A stretch of 64,000 nucleotides of DNA, taken from assembly GCF_016862915.1 (NCBI RefSeq), contig NZ_BONW01000011.1, positions 24,747 through 88,746 of the forward strand. The letters run 5' to 3'. Of the stretch, positions 45,541 to 54,918 are shown one piece after another. Each line of letters starts with the position of its first letter. Position 1 is the stretch's first letter. The translations under genes were made by a program, and so were the position numbers. The notes beneath the pieces are model-generated. The model was given only the letters and a program-made list of their open reading frames with translations, had not been told where the DNA came from and ran no database searches. This DNA comes from Plantactinospora endophytica (GTDB lineage: Bacteria > Actinomycetota > Actinomycetes > Mycobacteriales > Micromonosporaceae).

Positions 45541-46332
45541 TCAGCCGAGTACCAGTCCCGGGTCGGGATCGGCCTCCGGCGTCGGGCCGGGGACCTGGTA
45601 CTGCTCGGTGAGCGTGGTCATCGGGCCCGGCCAGGTCGCCTGGGCCACCTCGATCGGCTTGTGGCCGGCGTCGTAGGCGACGTGCAGCAGGTGCAGCACC
45701 GGGGTGTCGGGGCGGATCTGGAGGATCTCCGCCTCCTCCCGGCTCGGCTGCCGGGCACTGATCTGGTCGGTCGCCGAGACGTAGCGCCGGCCGATCGCCT
45801 CCTCCGCCTCCTGGTAGAGCGGGCGGCCGTACGCCTCCATCCGCTCCAGGCTGGTGCCGGCGGCGTCGGCGGTGCGGAACCAGGAGGCGCCGACCTCGAC
45901 CGGCACCTCCTCGGTGCGGACCAGGTGCCGCCGGACGATCAGCTCGGTGCCGTCGGGCACCCCGAACGCGTCGGCCACCTCGGGCGGTGCCGGTGCCCGG
46001 CCGACCTGCACCAACTGCTGCCGGTACCGGGCGGCGAGGTCGGCGTGGTAGCCCCGGTGGCCGCCGTACCGGCCCCGGGAGAGCCGGTTGAGCCGGCGCC
46101 GGGTGCCCCGGACGTACGTGCCGGAGCCCGGCTTGGTGATCAGCACGCCCTCGACCCGTAGTTGGTCGATGGCCCGCTGCACGGTCTGCTTGGCCACCCC
46201 GAACATCTCGGCGATGGCCGGGATGGACGGCAGCCGGTCGCCGGCCGCCCAGTCGCCGTTGCGGATCCGCGCCCGCAACTGCGCGGCGATCTGCCGGTGT
46301 GGAAACTCGGCTGCCCCAGGGTTGATCTGCAT
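45541..46332 (-). CDS. GntR/HutC-family regulator with UTRA domain
   Basis: A 263-residue regulator: winged HTH (QIAAQLRARIRNGDWAAGDR, IAEMFGVAKQTVQRAIDQLR, GTYVRGTRRRLNRL) and a UTRA ligand-binding domain (about 85-240, DQISARQPSREEAEILQI). ATG at 46330-46332 gives the conserved N-terminus; the longer frame is not conserved. It may bind a sugar phosphate or similar effector. No obvious target next door. Confidence 0.9.
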   Translation of the reverse strand: MQINPGAAEFPHRQIAAQLRARIRNGDWAAGDRLPSIPAIAEMFGVAKQTVQRAIDQLRVEGVLITKPGSGTYVRGTRRRLNRLSRGRYGGHRGYHADLAARYRQQLVQVGRAPAPPEVADAFGVPDGTELIVRRHLVRTEEVPVEVGASWFRTADAAGTSLERMEAYGRPLYQEAEEAIGRRYVSATDQISARQPSREEAEILQIRPDTPVLHLLHVAYDAGHKPIEVAQATWPGPMTTLTEQYQVPGPTPEADPDPGLVLG

Positions 46333-46786
46333 CCGCCCGCCCCCGTTGTCCGGTGGAACCGTCGTCCCAGGCAATAACGCTAGGTTCCTAGGATGCCTTA
46401 CGGAGTGTGCGTTCGGCAACCTGGACCGGGCCACAAAGGGCGCCACGAGACGATCGGACTACCGAGCAGCGGACCGGGCGGAGAGCGCTGAGCCGACGCC
46501 GTGCCCTGAGCGCCGGTGAACCTAGCCGGGGCACGGGTGAATCTGCCGGGGCGGAGGTGAACCTGTCGGGGCGGATGCGTAGCGCCTGGCGAGCGGCAGG
46601 GTCAGCCTGAGTCCAGCGGTGCCGACGTACGCCAGGAGGCGTCGGTGGCGCACCCCGCCGATCGGCGCAGGGCGCGGGGTGAAGGTGCCGGCGGCGCGTG
46701 AAGTCGGACGGCGGCCGGACCGTCCGGGCGGGCGAGCCGGCGCCGCCCGGACGGGTGCCAGGCCGGTTCGTCCGCCCGGAGGCGGA
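46333..46786. other. Gap with three 20-bp repeats, no gene
   Basis: This 454 bp stretch separates the GntR start from the PAC2 stop (same strand). At 46515-46574 three tandem 20-bp copies of GGTGAACCTGCCGGGGCGGA occur with few changes. No reading frame there has coding character. An AATAACG patch near 46373 may belong to the GntR promoter. Confidence 0.55.
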
Positions 46787-47656
46787 TTACCAGGAGCCGG
46801 CGGTCGGGCCGGCCGAGCCGCCGCGACGGCGCAGGTACTTCTCGAACTCCTGGGCGATCTCGTCACCGGTCAGCGGCTGGATGCCGGCGTCGCCGACCCG
46901 TTCCTCCAGCTCACGCACGTACTCGCCGAGTTCGGCGTCCTGCTCGGCGGCGGTACGGACCCGCTGCTCCCATTCGGCGGCCTCCTCGGCCAGGTCCGAC
47001 ATCGGGACCGGCAGGTCGAGCACCTCCTCGACCCGGTGCAGCAGCGCCAGGGTCGCCTTCGGGCAGGGCGGGTTGTTGGCGTAGTGCGGCACGTGCACCC
47101 AGAACGACACGGCGTCGACCTCGGCCCGGGTCGCCGCGTCGTGCAGCACTCCGACGATGCCGGTCGGGCCGTCGTAGCGGGTGGGGGTGAGCTGGTAGCG
47201 CTCGGCGGCGTCCTTGTCCGAGGCACTGCCGCTGATCGGCAGCGGCCGGGTGTACGGCACGTCGGCCAGCAGCGCGCCGAGCAGCACGATCCGGTTGATC
47301 TCCAGGCTGTGGCAGACCTCCAGCACCTGCTCGCAGAAGGTGCGCCAGCGCATGCTCGGCTCGATGCCCCGGATCAGCACCACGTCCCGGTCCGTACCGT
47401 CCGGGCTCGCCCGCATGAACCGCGTCGTCGGCCACTCGACCCGGCGGGTCTCGCCGTCGGCCATCGTGATCGTCGGTCGGCTCACCTGGAAGTCGTAGAA
47501 GTCCTCGGGGTCCAGCTCGGTGATCTGGCGTGCCTGCCACACCTGTTCGAGGTGTTCGACGGCCGCGGTGGAGGCGTCCGCCGCGTCGTTCCAGCCCTCG
47601 AAGGCCGCGATCGCGACCGGCGAACGCAGCTCGGGCAGCCCGTCGAACTCGGTCAC
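46787..47656 (-). CDS. PAC2 family protein
   Basis: A 289-residue PAC2 (proteasome-assembly-chaperone-like) protein typical of actinobacteria near mshC and metH: VAIAAFEGWNDAADASTAAV, VVLIRGIEPSMRWRTFCEQV, RIVLLGALLADVPYTRPLPI and VSFWVHVPHYANNPPCPKA. Members of this superfamily may assist proteasome assembly in eukaryotes; bacterial role unknown. GTG start with GGGGGTAGG upstream. Divergent from metH. Confidence 0.9.
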   Translation of the reverse strand: MTEFDGLPELRSPVAIAAFEGWNDAADASTAAVEHLEQVWQARQITELDPEDFYDFQVSRPTITMADGETRRVEWPTTRFMRASPDGTDRDVVLIRGIEPSMRWRTFCEQVLEVCHSLEINRIVLLGALLADVPYTRPLPISGSASDKDAAERYQLTPTRYDGPTGIVGVLHDAATRAEVDAVSFWVHVPHYANNPPCPKATLALLHRVEEVLDLPVPMSDLAEEAAEWEQRVRTAAEQDAELGEYVRELEERVGDAGIQPLTGDEIAQEFEKYLRRRGGSAGPTAGSW

Positions 47657-47961
47657 GCCCTACCCCCAGCGTGCGTGCCAAGGCCGAGCCGGGCGGTGCG
47701 GAGCCGCGCGTCGGTGCCCTCGATGTGCCTGGTGCTGCCGTCCCTGTTGTCCCTCACGTCCGTCAGCCTACGTCCCTGACTCGGATGCGGCCCGCCGGCC
47801 GCGCCGGCTCGGCCCGCCGGGGGAGGAGGTGGGCGGAGCTGTCCCCGGCCGAACGGCCCGGACATCAGGTACGGAAGGGGCGATTGTCCAACGGACCACA
47901 CGTTGAGGAACCGTCCGCCTACCACGGGTCATCGATCCTGCGGGCGGACTAGCCTGGAGCC
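47657..47961. other. PAC2/metH divergent promoter region, no riboswitch seen
   Basis: A 305 bp GC-rich divergent gap. I looked for a cobalamin riboswitch (conserved GCCACTG-type B12 box) upstream of metH and did not find one, nor a SAM riboswitch. TTGTCC at 47884 may be a -35 but no good -10 follows at proper spacing. Confidence 0.5.
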
Positions 47962-50900
47962 GTGTCGACTCCGCTACGTGACGCGCTCGCCGGCCGGGTA
48001 CTCGTCGCCGACGGCGCGATGGGGACGATGTTGCAGGCGGCCGAGCTGACCCTGGACGACTTCGAGGGCCACGAGGGGTGCAACGAGATACTCAACGTCA
48101 CCCGCCCCGACGTGGTCCGGTCGGTGCACGACGCCTACCTCGCCGCCGGGGCCGACTGTGTCGAGACGAACACCTTCGGCACGAACCTCTCCGCGCTGCG
48201 CGAGTACGGGATCGAGGACCGGATCACCGAACTGGCCGAGGCCGGCGCCCGACTGGCCCGGCAGGCAGCCGACGCGGCGGGCAGCCCGGACCGCCCCCGG
48301 TACGTACTCGGCGCGATCGGCCCCGGCACCAAGCTGCCGACCCTGGGCCACCTCGGGTACGCGGAGCTGCGCGACGCGTACCGGCGGAACGCGGCCGGGT
48401 TGGTCGCCGGTGGTGTGGACGGGCTGATCGTGGAGACCTGCCAGGATCTGCTCCAGGTCAAGGCGGCGGTGGTGGGTGCCCGGCGGGCGCTTGCCGACGC
48501 CGGCCGGGAGCTGCCGGTGATCTGCCACGTCACGGTCGAGACCACCGGCACGATGCTGCTCGGCAGCGAGATCGGTGCCGCGCTGACCGCGCTGGAGCCG
48601 CTCGGGATCGACCTGATCGGGCTGAACTGCGCCACCGGGCCGGCCGAGATGACCGAGCACCTGCGCTACCTTTCCCGGCACGCCCGGATCCCGTTGTCGG
48701 TGATGCCGAACGCCGGGCTGCCCGAGCTGACCGCCGACGGGGCCCGCTATCCGCTGACCCCGGACGAGCTGGCGGACGCACTGGAGGGGTTCGTCGGCGA
48801 GTACGGGCTGTCGCTGGTAGGCGGCTGCTGCGGCACCACCCCGGAACACATCCGTACCGTGGTGGAGCGGCTGCACGGCACGGTCGCACCGCCCCGGACG
48901 CCGGAGCCGGAGCCCGGGGTGGCCAGCCTCTACCACCAGGTCCCGTTCGCCCAGGATGCCAGCGTGCTGATGGTCGGCGAGCGCACCAACGCCAACGGCT
49001 CGAAGGCGTTCCAGGAGGCGATGCTGGCCGGCGACTGGCAGGCGTGTGTCGAGATCGCCCGGAGCCAGGCCCGGGACGGCTCGCACCTGCTCGACCTCTG
49101 CGTCGACTACGTCGGCCGGGACGGCGTACGCGACATGCGGGAGATCGCGGGCCGGTTCGCCACCGCCTCCACCCTGCCGATCATGCTCGACTCGACCGAG
49201 CCGGCGGTGATCGAGGCCGGGCTGGAGATGCTCGGCGGCCGGTGCGTGGTCAACTCGGTGAACTTCGAGGACGGCGACGGCCCCGACTCCCGGTACGCCC
49301 GGGTGCTGCCGCTGGTCCGCGAGCACGGCGCCGCCGTGGTGGCGTTGACCATCGACGAGGAGGGTCAGGCCCGGACGGCCGACTGGAAGGTACGGGTGGC
49401 GTCCCGGCTGATCGACGACCTCACCGGCCGGTGGGGGATCGACCTGCGGGACATCCTGGTCGACTGTCTCACCTTCCCGATCGCCACCGGTCAGGAGGAG
49501 ACCCGGCGGGACGGTGTCGAGACCATCGAGGCGATCCGGCGGATCGCCGACCGCTATCCCGGGGTCAACTTCACGCTCGGCGTCTCGAACGTGTCGTTCG
49601 GGCTGAACCCGGCGGCCCGGCAGGTGCTCAACTCGGTCTTCCTGCACGAGTGCGTGCAGGCCGGGCTGACCAGCGCGATCGTGCACGCCAGCAAGATCCT
49701 GCCGATGGCCAGGATTCCGGACGACCAGCGCGAGGCGGCGCTGGACTTGGTCTACGACCGGCGCCGCCCGGGTCACGACCCGGTGGCCCGGTTCATCGAG
49801 CTTTTTGAGGGGGTGGACGCGGCCTCGGCCCGGGCCAGCCGGGCGGAGGAGTTGGCCGCGCTTCCGCTCGACGAGCGGCTGAAGCGGCGGGTGGTCGACG
49901 GCGAGCGCAACGGTCTCGAGGCCGACCTCGACGAGGCGCTGACCACCCGGCCGGCGCTGACCATCGTCAACGAGCTGCTGCTGGACGGGATGAAGGTGGT
50001 CGGCGAACTGTTCGGCGCCGGCCAGATGCAGTTGCCGTTCGTGCTCCAGTCGGCCGAGGTGATGAAGGCCGCCGTCGGCTATCTCGAACCGCACATGGAG
50101 AAGTCCGACGACGGCGGCAAGGGCCGGATCGTGCTGGCCACCGTCAAGGGCGACGTGCACGACATCGGCAAGAACCTGGTCGACATCATCCTGTCCAACA
50201 ACGGCTACGACGTGGTCAACATCGGTATCAAGCAGCCGATCGCGGCCATCCTGGACGCCGCCGAGGAGCATGCGGCGGATGCGATCGGAATGTCCGGCCT
50301 GCTGGTGAAGAGCACCGTCGTGATGAAGGAGAACCTGGCCGAGATGGCGTCCCGGGGTGTCGCGCAGCGCTGGCCGGTACTGCTCGGCGGTGCGGCGCTG
50401 ACCCGCTCGTACGTCGAGGACGACCTCCGCTCGGCGTACGCCGGTGAGGTGCACTACGCACGGGACGCCTTCGAGGGACTGTCCCTGATGGACCGGCTGA
50501 TGACGGCGAAGCGCGGCGGTGCCCCGGTGGTGGACGCCGAGCGGGAGGCGGCGCTGGCCGCCCGGCGGGACCGTCGGGAACGGCAGCGGGCCCGGGTCGG
50601 CGCGACGCTGCCGGAACTCTCCGACGCCTCGGTCCGGTCCGACGTGGCGACCGACGTCGAGGTGCCGACGCCGCCGTTCTTCGGCACCCGGGTGGTCAAG
50701 GGCATCCCGTTGGCCGACTACGCGGCGCTGCTCGACGAGCGTGCCACCTTCGGCGGCCAGTGGGGGCTGCGTGGCTCGCGCGGCGGTTCCGGGCCGAGCT
50801 ACGAGGAACTGGTGGAGACCGAGGGGCGGCCCCGGCTGCGCGCCTGGCTGGACCGGCTTTCCGCCGACCGGGTACTGGAGGCGGCGGTGGTCTACGGCTA

Positions 50901-51474
50901 TTACCCGGCCTACGCCGACGGCAACGACCTGGTCGTCCTCGACGAGGAGGGCGGATCGGAGCGGGCGAGGTTCAGTTTCCCCCGGCAGCGACAGGAGCGC
51001 CGGCTCTGCCTGGCCGACTTCTTCCGGCCCCGGGGCGACCGACTCGACGTCGTCGCGCTGCAACTGGTCACCGTCGGGCAGCCGGTCAGCGAGTACGCCG
51101 CGAAGCTGTTCGCCGGTGACGAGTACCGCGACTACCTGGAGGTGCACGGGCTGTCGGTGCAGCTCACCGAGGCGCTGGCCGAGTACTGGCACCGCCGGAT
51201 CCGGGCCGAGCTGTCCCTGCCCGGCGGCCGTACGGTGGCCGACGACGACCCGGACGACCTGGCCGGGCTGCTGCGTACCGACTACCGGGGCTGCCGGTAC
51301 GCGTTCGGTTATCCGGCCTGCCCGGACCTGGCGGACCGGGCCAAGCTGGTGGACCTGCTCGGCGCGGAGCGGATCGGGGTACGGCTGTCGGAGGAGTTCC
51401 AGCTCGAACCGGAGCAGGCCACCGACGCGATCGTGGTGCACCACCCGGACGCCAGCTACTTCAACGCCAGGTGA
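47962..51474 (+). CDS. metH: Cobalamin-dependent methionine synthase
   Basis: A 1170-residue enzyme that methylates homocysteine from 5-methyltetrahydrofolate via B12. Four modules are in order: homocysteine-binding with zinc cysteines in LNCATGPAEM and GGCCGTTPEHI (1-310), pterin-binding (about 330-600, VGERTNANGSKAFQEAMLAG), B12-binding (about 640-880) with DVHDIGKN as the base-off His motif, and the AdoMet activation domain (about 900-1170, with SADRVLEAAVVYGYYPAYAD). GTG at 47962 is the start. Independent promoter, divergent from PAC2. Confidence 0.96.
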   Translation: MSTPLRDALAGRVLVADGAMGTMLQAAELTLDDFEGHEGCNEILNVTRPDVVRSVHDAYLAAGADCVETNTFGTNLSALREYGIEDRITELAEAGARLARQAADAAGSPDRPRYVLGAIGPGTKLPTLGHLGYAELRDAYRRNAAGLVAGGVDGLIVETCQDLLQVKAAVVGARRALADAGRELPVICHVTVETTGTMLLGSEIGAALTALEPLGIDLIGLNCATGPAEMTEHLRYLSRHARIPLSVMPNAGLPELTADGARYPLTPDELADALEGFVGEYGLSLVGGCCGTTPEHIRTVVERLHGTVAPPRTPEPEPGVASLYHQVPFAQDASVLMVGERTNANGSKAFQEAMLAGDWQACVEIARSQARDGSHLLDLCVDYVGRDGVRDMREIAGRFATASTLPIMLDSTEPAVIEAGLEMLGGRCVVNSVNFEDGDGPDSRYARVLPLVREHGAAVVALTIDEEGQARTADWKVRVASRLIDDLTGRWGIDLRDILVDCLTFPIATGQEETRRDGVETIEAIRRIADRYPGVNFTLGVSNVSFGLNPAARQVLNSVFLHECVQAGLTSAIVHASKILPMARIPDDQREAALDLVYDRRRPGHDPVARFIELFEGVDAASARASRAEELAALPLDERLKRRVVDGERNGLEADLDEALTTRPALTIVNELLLDGMKVVGELFGAGQMQLPFVLQSAEVMKAAVGYLEPHMEKSDDGGKGRIVLATVKGDVHDIGKNLVDIILSNNGYDVVNIGIKQPIAAILDAAEEHAADAIGMSGLLVKSTVVMKENLAEMASRGVAQRWPVLLGGAALTRSYVEDDLRSAYAGEVHYARDAFEGLSLMDRLMTAKRGGAPVVDAEREAALAARRDRRERQRARVGATLPELSDASVRSDVATDVEVPTPPFFGTRVVKGIPLADYAALLDERATFGGQWGLRGSRGGSGPSYEELVETEGRPRLRAWLDRLSADRVLEAAVVYGYYPAYADGNDLVVLDEEGGSERARFSFPRQRQERRLCLADFFRPRGDRLDVVALQLVTVGQPVSEYAAKLFAGDEYRDYLEVHGLSVQLTEALAEYWHRRIRAELSLPGGRTVADDDPDDLAGLLRTDYRGCRYAFGYPACPDLADRAKLVDLLGAERIGVRLSEEFQLEPEQATDAIVVHHPDASYFNAR

Positions 51475-51606
51475 CCGCACGCGCCCGGGGCGGTGGCCTC
51501 CGCCGGGGTAATTGCCGGCGAACCTCCGCGCGGCCGGGAACACCCTGGATAGCCTCCGGGTGGAGGCCGAATCCGTCTCGTGTCCGGTCACCGCCGAGGG
51601 GGTGCC

Positions 51607-53634
51607 ATGGCCACGCCGTTCACGCTGGACCGGCCGGGCGAGCCGGCGGCGGACGGGTTACCGGTCACCTCCGCCGCGCAGCGGTGGATCCTCCGGACGG
51701 TCGCGGTCTGTGACGAACCGTGCCAGATCTGGTTCCTGGAGCGGATGACCGAGCGCTCGGGTCCGGCGTTGCACGACGACGTCGAGGAGCTGATCGCCAG
51801 CGGCGCACTGGTGGACTCGGCCGGCGGGCTGCGCCCGGGTTCGGTCGCACTGCGCGACGCCGTCCGCCGGGCCACGCCGACGTCGCTGCTGGTCGCGCTG
51901 CACGGCCGGGCCGCCGGGGTACTGGCCGAGCAGGGGCGTCCGGCCGCCGCCGCCGGACACCTGCTGCGGGTACTGGCGGTGGCCGGGCGGGTCGACGTAC
52001 CGCTGGTCTCCCGGCTGGCCGCCGATCCGGCGGTCGACGCGTCGACGACGGCCGACCTGTTGCTCGCGGCCCGGGCCGGTCGGGATCCGGCGCTGCCTCC
52101 GGAGCTGCGCCGGGACTGGGTGCTGGCCGCTGTCGACCACCTGATGCTGGCCGGGCGGATCGAGCCGGCGCTGGCGATCCTGGGCGACGAGATCGCGGCC
52201 GACCGGGCCGGTGCCGGGTACCGGGCTCTGCTGCTCGGCCGGCTCGGCGCCTGGTACGCCACCGGCCGGCCGTCGTTGGCCTTCGAATACCTGGACCGGG
52301 CGCTGGCCCAGCCCGACCTGCGACCGGAGCACCGGAGTTGGCTGCTGAGCACGCTGGTCACCGTGGCGGGCCGGGTCGGTCGGCCGGAGACCGAGGCGCT
52401 GCTGGCGGCGGCGGAGCGGGCCGAGACCGAGGCGCCCACCCCGGGCGGCGAGATCCGGTTGGCGCTGGCCCGGGCCGGGTTGGCGCTGGCTGGCGGTGAC
52501 CTGCCGGCGGCGCGGCAGGTGCTCGGCCGGGTCGACCCGAGCGCCCCGGAGGCGCGGGCGCAGGCCGCGTTCCTGCGGATCGAACGGATCGCCGGCCAGC
52601 TCGCCTGCGGCGAGTACGAGGAGGCGACCACCGCGCTGCGGTTCGCGGAGGGAGATCTCGGCACGCTGGGCGTGGCGGCCCAGCCGATGCTGGCCGCGTT
52701 GGACTGCCGGCTTCGGGTCGCCGCCGGGGAACTGCCGGAGGCGTCGGCGCGGGCCGGGCTGGCGCTGCGCGGCGGGCCGACCGGACAACTCGCCGACGAG
52801 GTCCGCGCCGAACTGCTGGCGGTACTTGTGGAGGTGGCGTTCCGGCAGGGCCGGCCGGAGACCGCCCGGGAACTGCTGTCCGGCGTACGGGTGCCGGTGG
52901 ACTGGCCCGACGTCGTCGGCTGGGTACGCCTCGCCGGTGCCGCCGCGTACGATCCGGAGCCGGGCCGGCACGCCAGGCTCGTCCGGGCGGCCGTCGACGC
53001 GCTGGTCCGGTCGGTACGGCCACTCCTGCTCGTGCCGCAGCAGGCACCGGCGCTGACCCGGGCGCTGCTGCGGCTCGGCGACCCGCACCGGGCGCACCAG
53101 CTCGCCGACCACCTGATCCGGGCGGCGGAGCGGGTGGATAGTCCACTGTGGTGGGGTGTCGCGCAGCAGGTCGCCGGTCTGGTGGACGAGGACTCGGGGC
53201 TGCTGCGCGGCGCGGTGGCGCAGTTGCGTACCACGTCGGCCCGGCCGGTCCTGGCCGACGCGCTCGGCGACCTGGCCGGTACCCCCGGCACACCGCAGCC
53301 GGAGGCCCGGCGGGCCTCCGAGGAGGCTGCCGCCCTGTTCGGCCGGCTCGGCGCGACCGGCGACCAGGAGCGGGCGGTCCGGTGCGGGCGTGCCCTGGTG
53401 GCGGCGGACCGCCGGCACCGGGCCGGCCGGAGCGGCGCCGGATTCGACGCGTTGACCGCCGCCGAGGCCCGGGTGGCCGAGCTGCTGGCCGGCGGGGCGA
53501 CGAAGCAGCAGGCGGCGGCGAGCCTGTTCGTCTCCTTCCACACCGTCGACGCCCAGCTCCGCGCCGTGTACGCGAAGCTGGGCGTCCGGAACCGGCTGGA
53601 ACTGGCCCGGTTGTGGGCCAGCCGCGACGCCTGA
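51607..53634 (+). CDS. LuxR-type regulator with large helical repeat region, no ATPase
   Basis: A 675-residue regulator. The C-terminus is a LuxR HTH (LTAAEARVAELLAGGATKQQ and LFVSFHTVDAQLRAVYAKLG). Residues about 20-600 are TPR-like helices similar to the post-ATPase part of LAL/MalT regulators; the winged segment AAQRWILRTVAVCDEPCQIW is present, but there is no P-loop ATPase. ATG at 51607 has GAGGGGG upstream. Convergent with oxdC, possibly its regulator. Confidence 0.82.
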   Translation: MATPFTLDRPGEPAADGLPVTSAAQRWILRTVAVCDEPCQIWFLERMTERSGPALHDDVEELIASGALVDSAGGLRPGSVALRDAVRRATPTSLLVALHGRAAGVLAEQGRPAAAAGHLLRVLAVAGRVDVPLVSRLAADPAVDASTTADLLLAARAGRDPALPPELRRDWVLAAVDHLMLAGRIEPALAILGDEIAADRAGAGYRALLLGRLGAWYATGRPSLAFEYLDRALAQPDLRPEHRSWLLSTLVTVAGRVGRPETEALLAAAERAETEAPTPGGEIRLALARAGLALAGGDLPAARQVLGRVDPSAPEARAQAAFLRIERIAGQLACGEYEEATTALRFAEGDLGTLGVAAQPMLAALDCRLRVAAGELPEASARAGLALRGGPTGQLADEVRAELLAVLVEVAFRQGRPETARELLSGVRVPVDWPDVVGWVRLAGAAAYDPEPGRHARLVRAAVDALVRSVRPLLLVPQQAPALTRALLRLGDPHRAHQLADHLIRAAERVDSPLWWGVAQQVAGLVDEDSGLLRGAVAQLRTTSARPVLADALGDLAGTPGTPQPEARRASEEAAALFGRLGATGDQERAVRCGRALVAADRRHRAGRSGAGFDALTAAEARVAELLAGGATKQQAAASLFVSFHTVDAQLRAVYAKLGVRNRLELARLWASRDA

Positions 53635-53682
53635 CTCTCCCGTCCGCACCGACCCGGTCCGACCGGTCGGGGAGGAGATCGC

Positions 53683-54831
53683 TCAGGAGGCGATCGGCCG
53701 TTTCGTCCTCGGGATCGACTCCACCAGCGAGCGCGGCAGGTTGAGCGTGTCGGCGGCGACCTGTGGCGGGCTGTTCGCCATCCACTGGGCCAGCGAGATG
53801 TCCTCGAACCTCGGGTTGCGGAACATCTCCAGGAAGACCAGCGGCTCGCTGCCGGTGTTCTCGATGTAGTGGCCGTAGGCGAACGGCACGTAGCCCACGT
53901 CACCGGACCGGTAGTCGAAGGTCCGGTTCACCCCCGAGCTGGCGAACACGCCCATCCGGCCGGTACCGGAGATGTAGTACTGCCACTCGTCGTCGGTGGG
54001 ATGCCAGTGCAGTTCGCGCATGGCGCCCGGCTCGATCTCGACCAGCGCGGCGCAGATGGCGGTGGCGGCGGCGAAGTTGGTCACGTCGGCGATGCGTACC
54101 GTGCCGCCGTCGAAGCGTTCCGGTGCCTGGGCGTGCAGCCGGTGCTTGAACGTACGCGGCACGTCCCCGGTGGGGCTGATCACCCGGTCCGCGTCGAGCG
54201 GGGGCGGCACCTGGCCCGGGAAGATGTACTTCTCCTTCTCCGGCAGGTCGGCGAGCTGCTCGGTACGCCAGCCGAAGTTCTTCGCGATCACGTCCTTGGG
54301 GGTGTGCGCGAAGAAGTCGCTGATCAGGAAGGTGCCGTTCTCCGAGAACGCCCCGTCGTCGAAGACGAGCAGGAACTCCACCCCGTCGTCGAGCGCCTGG
54401 ATGTGGTGCGGTACCCCCTTCGGGAAGAACCACAGGTCGCCCTGGGCGACGTCGTCGAGGAAGTTGCGCCCCTCCTGGTCCACCGCGCCGATCCGGCAAC
54501 TGCCGGCCAGCACGTACGCCCACTCGGCCTGGGTGTGCCAGTGCAGTTCGCGGTAGGCGCCGGGTTCGAGGGCCATGTCGACGCCGGACAGCGTGCTGGC
54601 GATCGGCAGTTCCCGCTGGGTCACCTCGCGGGTCCAGCCGCCCTCCTCGATCCGGGTGTGCGCGTCGGAGAACGAGAACTTCAGGTTCGGTACCGTGCCC
54701 CGGTCCGTCGGCGGCGGCACCAGCAGGTCCGGGTTCTGTAGGTCCAGCCCGACGTTGCGGGGTCCGACGTCGATGCCGCCCGCGGTACCGCGTTTCGGTT
54801 CGGGTAGGTCGTTCCGCGAGATTCGGCTCAT
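53683..54831 (-). CDS. oxdC: Oxalate decarboxylase (bicupin)
   Basis: A 382-residue bicupin turning oxalate into formate and CO2 with Mn. Cupin 1 ligands His97, His99, Glu103 and His142 (RELHWHTQAEWAYVLAG, GVPHHIQ) and cupin 2 ligands His275, His277, Glu282 and His321 are present. The lid is SENGT (163-167), retaining Glu164, the residue that favours decarboxylase over oxidase. It is cytosolic. The ATG at 54831 overlaps the stop of a 10-residue frame; the whole leader is a 29-bp repeat. Formed product formate and substrate oxalate link it by theme to the OFA transporter at position 1. Confidence 0.92.
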   Translation of the reverse strand: MSRISRNDLPEPKRGTAGGIDVGPRNVGLDLQNPDLLVPPPTDRGTVPNLKFSFSDAHTRIEEGGWTREVTQRELPIASTLSGVDMALEPGAYRELHWHTQAEWAYVLAGSCRIGAVDQEGRNFLDDVAQGDLWFFPKGVPHHIQALDDGVEFLLVFDDGAFSENGTFLISDFFAHTPKDVIAKNFGWRTEQLADLPEKEKYIFPGQVPPPLDADRVISPTGDVPRTFKHRLHAQAPERFDGGTVRIADVTNFAAATAICAALVEIEPGAMRELHWHPTDDEWQYYISGTGRMGVFASSGVNRTFDYRSGDVGYVPFAYGHYIENTGSEPLVFLEMFRNPRFEDISLAQWMANSPPQVAADTLNLPRSLVESIPRTKRPIAS

Positions 54832-54860
54832 ACCGGCGTTCCCTTCCGCTGACGGCTCAT
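54828..54860 (-). CDS. Mini reading frame 2, coupled to oxdC
   Basis: Ten codons (MSRQRKGTPV) ending in TGA that overlaps the oxdC ATG (ATGA). It begins at the second copy of the 29-bp repeat and itself contains GGAAGGGA, a ribosome-binding site for oxdC. Coding role is doubtful; a translational-coupling role is plausible. Confidence 0.45.
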   Translation of the reverse strand: MSRQRKGTPV

Positions 54861-54918
54861 ACCAGCTCTTCCTTCCGTTGACAGTTCATGCCGGCGTTTC
54901 TTTCCGTTGACGGAGACC
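54832..54918 (-). repeat. Three exact-period 29-bp repeats in the oxdC leader
   Basis: Units at 54890-54918, 54861-54889 and 54832-54860 align without gaps (core GTCAACGGAAGG, then ACGCCGGT). Each ends so that a stop-start overlap (ATGA) forms with the next. The first unit is the 3' end of the membrane-protein gene. Confidence 0.9.
54857..54889 (-). CDS. Mini reading frame 1, between the membrane-protein gene and oxdC
   Basis: Ten codons (MNCQRKEELV), starting by ATGA overlap with the membrane-protein stop and ending by ATGA overlap with mini frame 2. It is the earlier copy of the same repeat unit. Confidence 0.45.
   Translation of the reverse strand: MNCQRKEELV

Noticed and set aside
47657..47961. 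Cobalamin riboswitch before metH
   Set aside because: No B12-box or conserved core found in the 305 bp leader region.
47974..51591. 1205-codon antisense frame opposite metH
   Set aside because: Result of high GC at third positions in metH; no start context and no recognisable protein.
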